This document shows, one piece after another, positions 29,684 through 35,669 of a stretch of 35,669 nucleotides of DNA. Source of the stretch: Geminicoccaceae bacterium. Lineage in GTDB: Bacteria; Pseudomonadota; Alphaproteobacteria; Geminicoccales; Geminicoccaceae. The number at the start of each line of letters is the position of its first letter. Positions within the stretch are counted from its first letter, which is position 1. The notes under the pieces were generated by a model. The model was given only the letters and a program-made list of their open reading frames with translations, was not told the origin of the DNA and ran no database searches. A program made the translations under genes and the position numbers. Location of the stretch: NCBI GenBank assembly GCA_011390475.1, contig JAABSG010000008.1:1-35669 (forward strand). The letters are read 5' to 3'.

Positions 29684-30079
29684 TCACTTCTTGAAGAGCT
29701 TGCCCATGAAGCCGCCGCCGGTGTTGGTGTTGGCAGCGCCGGTGCCGGCCGCGGGTGCCGCCGTGCCGGGCTTGGGCTTGTTGACGACGTCGGCGATGGT
29801 CGAGCGCTGCACCTGGACGTTGACGTCCTTGGCGATCTCGACGTTGACGGTGTTGTCTTCGACCTTGGTGATCTTGCCGAAGATGCCACCCGAGGTCAGG
29901 ACCTGGTCGCCGCGCTTGAGATTGTCGACGAGGGCGCGATGCTCCTTGACCTTGCGCTGCTGCGGGCGGATCAGCAGAAAGTAGAAGACCGCGAAAATCA
30001 GGACGAGGGGCAGGAGCGAGACGAAAAAGTCGCCGCCGCCCGGTGACGCCGCCTGGGCGTAGGCCGGTGAGATGAGCAT
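29684..30079 (-). CDS. yajC: Preprotein translocase subunit YajC
   Basis: MLISPAYAQAASPGGGDFFVSLLPLVLIFAVFYFLLIRPQQRKVKEHRALVDNLKRGDQVLTSGGIFGKITKV. Confidence 0.96.
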   Translation of the reverse strand: MLISPAYAQAASPGGGDFFVSLLPLVLIFAVFYFLLIRPQQRKVKEHRALVDNLKRGDQVLTSGGIFGKITKVEDNTVNVEIAKDVNVQVQRSTIADVVNKPKPGTAAPAAGTGAANTNTGGGFMGKLFKK

Positions 30080-30119
30080 TCTTGTCCTCGAGGATGAGAC
30101 GCTGCAGACTGCGCCGCGT

Positions 30120-30146
30120 TCTATAATGCCAGAGCCGAGTTGGCAA
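30120..30146 (-). promoter_or_regulatory. Candidate yajC-secDF promoter (minus strand TTGCCA-N15-TATAGA)
   Basis: AT-rich hexamer about 40 nt upstream of the yajC ATG; spacer is shorter than optimal. Perfect TATAAT is also present on the plus strand at 30122-30127. Confidence 0.35.
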
Positions 30147-30155
30147 ACCCGGAGC

Positions 30156-30205
30156 GTGCGGCCGAAAGCTGCGCGCTCGGCGGCACGCTGACGTTTCGGC
30201 CGCAC
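30156..30205. repeat. 12-bp perfect inverted repeat GTGCGGCCGAAA-N26-TTTCGGCCGCAC in the divergent intergenic region
   Basis: Arms 30156-30167 and 30194-30205 are exact reverse complements. Confidence 0.75.
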
Positions 30206-30235
30206 TCGCCAATTCGCTAAGCAGGAGATGGGATC

Positions 30236-30604
30236 ATGGCGCACACGCGCAAGGACGAAGCCCGCGCTCTCGACGCCGAGGAGCGCGATCTGGTCGAAAA
30301 ATCGCATCATCCCGGGGTGCAGGAGCTCAGCCAAGGCGAGCTGACCGACCTCTTGAAGCTGGTCCGCGAGCGGCGTGACCGGGCACAGCGACTCGCTCGG
30401 CAGCAGCGGCGCGAGCTGCGCGGCAAGGCGGCCCCGCGTGGCGCCACCCCGGCCACGGACGAGACGGGCTCGAAGCGCAAGCTCGAGGTCTTGGCCATGG
30501 CCGTGCGCCGGCTGAATGGCGAGCGTGACCGTCGGGCGCGAAAGAACGCGCGTGCGGCCATGCACGGGAACGGCGCACCAGCGCCGGACCGCCGCGACGC
30601 CTAG
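30236..30604 (+). CDS. Conserved hypothetical basic protein (122 aa)
   Basis: Preceded by AGGAGATGGG ribosome-binding site; MAHTRKDEARALDAEERDLVEKSHHPGVQELSQGELTDLLKLVRERRDRAQRLARQQRRELRGKAAPRG; helical, charged, protein-like. Confidence 0.8.
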   Translation: MAHTRKDEARALDAEERDLVEKSHHPGVQELSQGELTDLLKLVRERRDRAQRLARQQRRELRGKAAPRGATPATDETGSKRKLEVLAMAVRRLNGERDRRARKNARAAMHGNGAPAPDRRDA

Positions 30605-30660
30605 GCGAGCCAGCCCACCCCGACCCGCCGACCCTCAGTCAACGAGAAGCCTTGCCCCGC

Positions 30661-31512
30661 ATGTCCGACGCCGACCAGACTGCTCTTCTCGCCCGCATCG
30701 CCGAAGCGCTCGAGCGGCAAAGCCCGCCGCCGGCCCCTTCATTGGGCCTCGGTGCGGCCCGGGCCTACGTCTTCGATGCCGCGACCCGATCGCTTCGGGC
30801 CGTACCCAGGGTTTCGCGGATCGATTTCGAGCTGTTGTGCGGCATCGATCACGTGGCCTCGATCCTGCTCGACAACACCCGGCGCTTCGCAAATGGCTTG
30901 CCGGCGAACAACGCGCTCTTGTGGGGAGCGCGCGGCATGGGCAAGTCGAGCCTGGTCAAAGCGGTGCATGGGCTGCTCGAGGCCGAGGGGCTGCCGCTGG
31001 TCCTGGTCGAGATTCATCGCGAGGACATCGAGGCGCTGCCGGAGCTGCTCCTCTCACTGGCCGCCGCGGACGAGCGGTTCTTGCTCTTTTGCGACGACCT
31101 CTCATTCGATGCCGGCGAGAGCAGCTACAAATCCCTGAAAGCCGTGCTGGAGGGCGGGCTGGAGGGGAGGCCGCCGAATGTCCTCTTCTACGCGACCTCC
31201 AATCGCCGGCATCTGATGCCCCGACAGATGATCGAAAACGAGCGGAGCACGGCGATCCATCCGGGCGAGTCGGTCGAGGAGAAGGTGTCGCTCTCGGATC
31301 GCTTCGGCCTCTGGCTCGGCTTTCACGCCTGCAACCAGGAGACCTATCTCGCGATGGTTGAACGCTATGCCCGGCATTTCGGTCTCGAGGTGGCCGAGGC
31401 CGAGCTGAAGCATCAGGCGCTCGAGTGGGCCACCACCCGCGGCAGCCGCTCGGGCCGCGTCGCCTGGCAGTTCATCCAGGACCGCGCCGGCCGGCTGGGG
31501 CGGCGGCTTTAG
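30661..31512 (+). CDS. AAA-type ATP-binding protein, DUF815 family
   Basis: LLWGARGMGKSSLVKAVHGLL (Walker A), FLLFCDDLSFD (Walker B-like), LEGGLEGRPPNVLFYATSNRRHLMPRQMIEN. Confidence 0.92.
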   Translation: MSDADQTALLARIAEALERQSPPPAPSLGLGAARAYVFDAATRSLRAVPRVSRIDFELLCGIDHVASILLDNTRRFANGLPANNALLWGARGMGKSSLVKAVHGLLEAEGLPLVLVEIHREDIEALPELLLSLAAADERFLLFCDDLSFDAGESSYKSLKAVLEGGLEGRPPNVLFYATSNRRHLMPRQMIENERSTAIHPGESVEEKVSLSDRFGLWLGFHACNQETYLAMVERYARHFGLEVAEAELKHQALEWATTRGSRSGRVAWQFIQDRAGRLGRRL

Positions 31513-31648
31513 CAGCCTGCTCGGGCCGAGCGCCGCTGCCTCCGCGAACCTCTTTCGACAAAGAAAGTCGCCTCCAGCGTTATTAACTCTTGGTTGCATT
31601 CGCGCATCCGCGTAAATCGGTGGTGAAGATCATCGGAAAGTGAGACGG

Positions 31649-33202
31649 ATGGTTCACACTCGGCCCTTCGGCACCCCCCTCGGCTTCGTCGCGGCATTGA
31701 CCCTGTTGTTCCTGCCTTGGCCCGCTGCGGCGTCTGACGATTTCGAGAAGGGCCCGCCGCCGCCCGAGTATCCCGTCGTGGAAGAGAGCTTGATCGAGGC
31801 CGTGCCGGAGCCTAATCCGCGCCGTGCCAGCGAGCTTGCGGCCGAGCCCGAAGCCGACTTGCGCGAGATTGGGCTCGGCGACGACCTGCCCGAGATCCTG
31901 GCGGCCGAGACCTTGGATGCGGACGACCTCACCGAGCTGATCGAGGCGCTGCGGGCCCGGATGCGCGCCAGTCGGGCCGAGAACGACGTGCCGCTGGGCA
32001 ATCTCACCCGCGACCTCGAGCAGGCGCGGCTCGATGTCGAGCGGCTGGCCGAGCTGTTGCTGCGCAAGGAGATCGCCGAGTTGCAACAGCGGGCGGCCCA
32101 GGCGCTGACCGAAGAGCAGATGAGCTGGCTCGCCCAGAGCCTGGAGACGGCCGAGCAGCAATTGACGAGGCTGCTCAAGGAGCGCGACGACATGGAGCGT
32201 CTCGCGGCCGAGAGTGCCGCTCGGGTCGACGATCTGGCACAGAGCCTGATCGAGGCCGATGACGAAAGGCGACGGCTCGAGCAGTCGCTCGAGACGACCC
32301 AGGCCGGAGCGGAGGAGACCCGCCGGGCACTGGCAGCCGCGAGCCGCCGCATCAACGACATCAATCAAGAGCTCGCGAGCATCGAGGCCGCGAGCCAGGC
32401 CCGGCTCGAAGCCTACGAGAGCCAGGTGGCGGCGGCCGAGGCGGGGATGCGTGATCTCGAGGACGAGCTCGAGGCCCAGCAGCGGACAGCCGATGCGTTG
32501 ATCGCGACACGCGAGGCCGAGATCCAGCGGCTGGCGCAACGTCAGGCTCAAGCGCGCGAGGTGCTGGTGCGAGCCCTGGCCGAGTTCGACGAGGTGACCG
32601 AGGCACGCAATGCCGACCAGGAGCGCGAGCTCTTGCGCCAAGCCCAGATGGCGAGCGAGGCCCGGGTGACGGCCCTGGCCGATATGGGCTTTCGCCGCGA
32701 CGAGCAGGGCAATCTGTTGCCGCCGGAAGTGGTGCTGGCGGAGGGCGACACCGATTTCGCCGCGATCGAGCCGGCGGCCGGGCCCAGCTGTCTCGCCGAT
32801 GCGGAGCAGGTGGCCCGGCCCTATCTGGACGACGAGGCGGCAGCGAACTGGAACCATTACCTGATGGGCACGATCCATTTCGCCGACGCCACAGCCCAGC
32901 CGGACGGCCAGGCGCTGGCGGCGATCGTCGCCTGTCTCCACGAGTTGACCGATAATGCCGCGTTCTATTTCAGGGTGATCGGCCACACCGATTCGCGTGG
33001 CGCGCAATCCTTGAACGAGCGCCTCTCCCTCGAGCGGGCGAAGGCCGTGCGCGATCTCGTGGCGTCCAAGGTTGCGGTGCAACCCTGGCGGCTGATGGCC
33101 CAGGGCCGTGGCCCCGACTTTCCGATCGCCGACAACGACACGGCCGAAGGCCAAGCGATCAACCGCCGGGTCGAGGTCTTCGCCATCGAGGCCAAGCTCT
33201 AG
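31649..33202 (+). CDS. Secreted coiled-coil protein with C-terminal OmpA-like peptidoglycan-binding domain
   Basis: Signal peptide-like N-terminus; long Glu/Ala/Arg-rich heptad region; YFRVIGHTDSRGAQSLNERLSLERAKAVRDLVASKV...NRRVEVF. Confidence 0.9.
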   Translation: MVHTRPFGTPLGFVAALTLLFLPWPAAASDDFEKGPPPPEYPVVEESLIEAVPEPNPRRASELAAEPEADLREIGLGDDLPEILAAETLDADDLTELIEALRARMRASRAENDVPLGNLTRDLEQARLDVERLAELLLRKEIAELQQRAAQALTEEQMSWLAQSLETAEQQLTRLLKERDDMERLAAESAARVDDLAQSLIEADDERRRLEQSLETTQAGAEETRRALAAASRRINDINQELASIEAASQARLEAYESQVAAAEAGMRDLEDELEAQQRTADALIATREAEIQRLAQRQAQAREVLVRALAEFDEVTEARNADQERELLRQAQMASEARVTALADMGFRRDEQGNLLPPEVVLAEGDTDFAAIEPAAGPSCLADAEQVARPYLDDEAAANWNHYLMGTIHFADATAQPDGQALAAIVACLHELTDNAAFYFRVIGHTDSRGAQSLNERLSLERAKAVRDLVASKVAVQPWRLMAQGRGPDFPIADNDTAEGQAINRRVEVFAIEAKL

Positions 33203-33222
33203 GCGTACACGAACAAGCGGCT

Positions 33223-33309
33223 TGGTGCCCCTGGCCGGACTCGAACCAGCACGCTGTTGCCAGCAACAGATTTTGAGTCTGCCGCGTCTACCAATTCCGC
33301 CACAGGGGC
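33223..33309 (-). tRNA. tRNA-Leu (anticodon CAA), CCA encoded
   Basis: Minus strand GCCCCTGTGGCGGAATTGGTAGACGCGGCAGACTCAAAATCTGTTGCTGGCAACAGCGTGCTGGTTCGAGTCCGGCCAGGGGCACCA; 7-bp acceptor stem, long variable arm, anticodon loop CTCAAAA. Confidence 0.96.
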
Positions 33310-33356
33310 ACAGACTGGGAGGTAAGGCCTTGCGCTGGGTCGGTCAAGCGCGGCCG

Positions 33357-33731
33357 CTAGAGCCAGCGCTGCACCGCCGCCACCGAGTCCGTGGGGCCAG
33401 TGTTGAAGCAGAGCCTGGCCGCCGGCGCCCCTTCGTGCACCACGTTCACCAGGCGCTCGAACAGCAGGAATTCGGCCGGATCGCTGCGCACGCCAGCACC
33501 GATGAGGACGATGTCGGGCGGGGCGCTGGCAAGGGCGGCCGTCACCGTCTCGACCGCCGTCTCGCCGTGATCGATGAAGCAGATGCCGGCCTCGAGGCCG
33601 AACTCGTCGAGGCGAGCGACGTCGGCGCGCAAGGCGCCCTCGAGCTTTTCCGCCGTGAGCCCCGGATACTTCGCGTAGTCCACGACCTTGGGATCGAGCC
33701 CGATCAGCACGACACGCTTGCGGTTCGCCAT
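33357..33731 (-). CDS. Conserved hypothetical protein (Rossmann-like, about 124 aa)
   Basis: MANRKRVVLIGLDPKVVDYAKYPGLTAEKLEGALRADVARLDEFGLEAGICFIDHGETAVETVTAALASAPPDIVLIGAGVRSDPAEFLLFERLVNVVH; GGGA upstream of this ATG. Confidence 0.8.
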   Translation of the reverse strand: MANRKRVVLIGLDPKVVDYAKYPGLTAEKLEGALRADVARLDEFGLEAGICFIDHGETAVETVTAALASAPPDIVLIGAGVRSDPAEFLLFERLVNVVHEGAPAARLCFNTGPTDSVAAVQRWL

Positions 33732-33750
33732 GGCATTTCCCATCGTTCTC

Positions 33751-33779
33751 GTGCGCTCTGACGATCCCGTCACGCGCAC
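33751..33779. promoter_or_regulatory. 29-bp near-perfect dyad between divergent MarR and hypothetical genes; candidate operator
   Basis: GTGCGC-TC-TGACG-ATCC-CGTCA-C-GCGCAC: 11 of the bases in each half are complementary. Confidence 0.6.
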
Positions 33780-33803
33780 TTTATTTACACGGCAACTATT
33801 ACC

Positions 33804-34253
33804 ATGGAAATCGCCGACCGGCTACCCCCGCCGCCATCGCTCGGCCGGCTCTTGAACGTCACCACAGGCGCCAGCAACCGGCTCTGCCAGACCCTGCTGG
33901 CGCAACACGGCCTGCAGCTCGGCCACTGGGTGATCCTCTCCGCCCTCTGGCGGCAGGACGGCCTGACCACGAGCGAGCTCGCCGGCTATACCGGCAACGC
34001 CCTGCCGGCCACCTCGCGAATCGTCGACCGGATGATCAAGGAAGGGCTGGTGACCCGCGAGGCGGATCCCGAGGATCGCCGTGCCGTCCGCATCCGGCTC
34101 ACGCCCAAGGGCCGAGCCCTCGAACCTCTCGCCGGTTTCTGGGTCGAGGTCAACGAGCGGCTGCTCGACGGGTTCAGCGAGACCGAGGCCCGAACGCTCT
34201 TCGCCCTCCTCGAGCGCGTCCGCGAGAACGCCAGCGCGGACACCAGTCGCTGA
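33804..34253 (+). CDS. MarR family transcriptional regulator
   Basis: LGHWVILSALWRQDGLTTSELAGYTGNALPATSRIVDRMIKEGLVTREADPEDRRAVRIRLTPKGRALEPL. Confidence 0.93.
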   Translation: MEIADRLPPPPSLGRLLNVTTGASNRLCQTLLAQHGLQLGHWVILSALWRQDGLTTSELAGYTGNALPATSRIVDRMIKEGLVTREADPEDRRAVRIRLTPKGRALEPLAGFWVEVNERLLDGFSETEARTLFALLERVRENASADTSR

Positions 34254-34265
34254 AGCCGTCCGGCC

Positions 34266-35195
34266 TCAAAGCCCCCAGCTCAGCGCCAGCGGCTTCGCCT
34301 GCCGCGCCAGCCTGAGCAGGCCCTCCCGCGTCGCCTCGTGCAACGGCTCCAAAGGATGGCGGACATAGTCGCTCGCGATCACCCCGCCCTCCATCATCAC
34401 CGCCTTGGTCGCGCGCAAGCCGCATTGCCGGTTCTCGAAATTGATCAGCGGCAGGATCGCGGCATAGGCATCCGCCGCCTCGTCGAATCGCCCGGCCAGA
34501 TGATGCGTCAGCACCGGCTTGATCAGGTCGGGCAAGAGGGCCGAGGCCATGGTGCCCGTCGCTCCGGCATCGAGATCGGCCATCAGCGTGATCGATTCCT
34601 CGCCGTCGAAGGGGCCCTCGATCGCCTCGCCGCCGGCCTGGATCAGTGCCCGGAGCTTGGCCGCTGCCATCGGTGTTTCGATCTTGAACCAGCGCACGGT
34701 CGCGAGTTCCCTGGCCATGAAGGCGAGGAAGGGGACGGAAAGCGTCACCCCGCTCAAGGGCGCGTCCTGGACCATGATCGGGACGTCGACGGCCGAGGCC
34801 ACGGACTTGAAGTGCTCGAACGTGCCCTTCTCGTCGGCCCGCAAGAGGGCGCCGTGATAAGGCGGCATGAGCATCAGCATGGCCGCGCCCGCGGCTGCCG
34901 CCCGCTCCGCCCGCTCGACCGCAATCTTCGTGCTGAAATGGCTGGTGGTGACGATCACCGGCACCCGCCCCGCCACATGGTCGAGGCAGAGATCGAGCAG
35001 CGTGTCGCGCTCGACGTCGGTCAAGAGGAACTGCTCGGAATAGTTGGCGAGGATGCAGATGCCGTCGACGCCCTGGTCGACCATGCAGTCGAGCACGCGC
35101 TTTTGCCCCTCTAGATCGAGATCGCCGTTTTCCTGGAACGGTGTGGGCGCGATCGGGTAGATACCCGTCCGCAATGCGTCATTGCTCGTGGCCAT
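34266..35195 (-). CDS. DHDPS/NAL-superfamily protein, L-2-keto-3-deoxyarabonate dehydratase-like
   Basis: APTPFQENGDLDLEGQKRVLDCMVDQGVDGICILANYSEQFLLTD...MPPYHG...RWFKIETP...IEGPFDGEESITLMADLDAGATGTM; NYSEQF in place of the classical GTTGE motif. Confidence 0.82.
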   Translation of the reverse strand: MATSNDALRTGIYPIAPTPFQENGDLDLEGQKRVLDCMVDQGVDGICILANYSEQFLLTDVERDTLLDLCLDHVAGRVPVIVTTSHFSTKIAVERAERAAAAGAAMLMLMPPYHGALLRADEKGTFEHFKSVASAVDVPIMVQDAPLSGVTLSVPFLAFMARELATVRWFKIETPMAAAKLRALIQAGGEAIEGPFDGEESITLMADLDAGATGTMASALLPDLIKPVLTHHLAGRFDEAADAYAAILPLINFENRQCGLRATKAVMMEGGVIASDYVRHPLEPLHEATREGLLRLARQAKPLALSWGL

Positions 35196-35262
35196 CGCTT
35201 CTTCCTCCCTCGTTGACGCGGCGAAGAGTGCGCCGGGCGTGGCGATTGATCAAGCACCGGCA

Positions 35263-35302
35263 GGCGCCCGTGGCTTGCCGGGCGCCGCCGTCACGCTATC
35301 CT
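35263..35302 (+). promoter_or_regulatory. 8-bp inverted repeat (GGCGCCCG / CGGGCGCC) overlapping a candidate promoter (TTGCCG-N16-TATCCT) upstream of the PhyH gene
   Basis: Arms 35263-35270 and 35279-35286; -35-like 35275-35280, -10-like 35297-35302. Confidence 0.4.
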
Positions 35303-35331
35303 GATGAGCAAGAAATCAAGGAGGCACGACG

Positions 35332-35669
35332 ATGCGGCTCACCGACACCCAACTGGACGACTTCGCCGAGACCGGCTGGCTCTTCCTGCCGGGCTGCTTC
35401 ACGCCCGAAGAGGTCGCGGTCCTCCGATCCGAGGCCGAGGCGATCTACGCCACCGACCGCGAGGAGGTTTGGCGCGAGACCAACGGCGCACCGCGCACCG
35501 CGTTCGCCGCCCACACCTACAACGAGGGCTTCGGCATTCTCGGCCGCCACCCGCGCCTGATCGAGCCCGTAGCCCAACTCTTCGGCGAGCCGGTCTACAT
35601 GCACCAGTTCAAGATCAACGCCAAGGCCGCCTTCGATGGCGCCGTCTGGCAATGGCACCAGGATTACGG
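35332..35669 (+). CDS. Phytanoyl-CoA dioxygenase (PhyH) family protein, truncated by the window end
   Basis: AGGAGG upstream; MRLTDTQLDDFAETGWLFLPGCFTPEEVAVLRSEAEAIY...YMHQFKINAKAAFDGAVWQWHQDY (HxD iron ligands). Confidence 0.9.
   Translation, partial: MRLTDTQLDDFAETGWLFLPGCFTPEEVAVLRSEAEAIYATDREEVWRETNGAPRTAFAAHTYNEGFGILGRHPRLIEPVAQLFGEPVYMHQFKINAKAAFDGAVWQWHQDY

Noticed and set aside
31552-31567. Short inverted repeat CTTTC-GACAAA-GAAAG upstream of the OmpA-like gene
   Set aside because: Only 5 bp per arm with A/T-rich pairing; too weak to separate from chance.
31583-33154. 523-aa minus-strand ORF
   Set aside because: Antisense shadow of the OmpA-like coiled-coil gene.
33223-33309. tRNA-Leu as an integration site for a mobile element
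   Set aside because: Flanking genes are ordinary, no integrase or duplicated tRNA 3' end was noticed.

Overview
High-GC alphaproteobacterial-type chromosomal window, judged from gene content and composition. It is mostly metabolic and housekeeping genes; I see no CRISPR array, prophage, transposase or integrase. From left to right: a form-II-like molybdenum hydroxylase cluster (coxG-S-L-M order, minus strand); an AceE/transketolase-like ThDP enzyme; a tightly coupled plus-strand operon (50-aa GatC/AtzG-like ORF missing from the ORF track, amidase, ABM-domain + D-2-hydroxyacid dehydrogenase fusion, then map); a PAS-like/GGEEF diguanylate cyclase; ETF-ubiquinone oxidoreductase; secB, a histidine phosphatase and fxsA; a Tim44-like gene and mltA; lutABC embedded between mltA and a Smr gene; a Lon-like protease with degenerate nucleotide-binding motifs coupled to an uncharacterised USP-like protein; a two-subunit CoA-transferase-like pair fused to the end of the yajC-secD-secF-Mth938 operon; a DUF815 ATPase; an OmpA-like coiled-coil protein; tRNA-Leu(CAA); a MarR regulator with a strong dyad; an L-KDA dehydratase-like DHDPS-family gene; and a truncated PhyH dioxygenase. 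The best candidates for something undescribed are the small-ORF/amidase/fusion operon (7342-10210) and the Lon-like/USP-like pair (21986-25125). Several inverted repeats lie in intergenic regions. All family calls are by eye from motifs; no database search was run.
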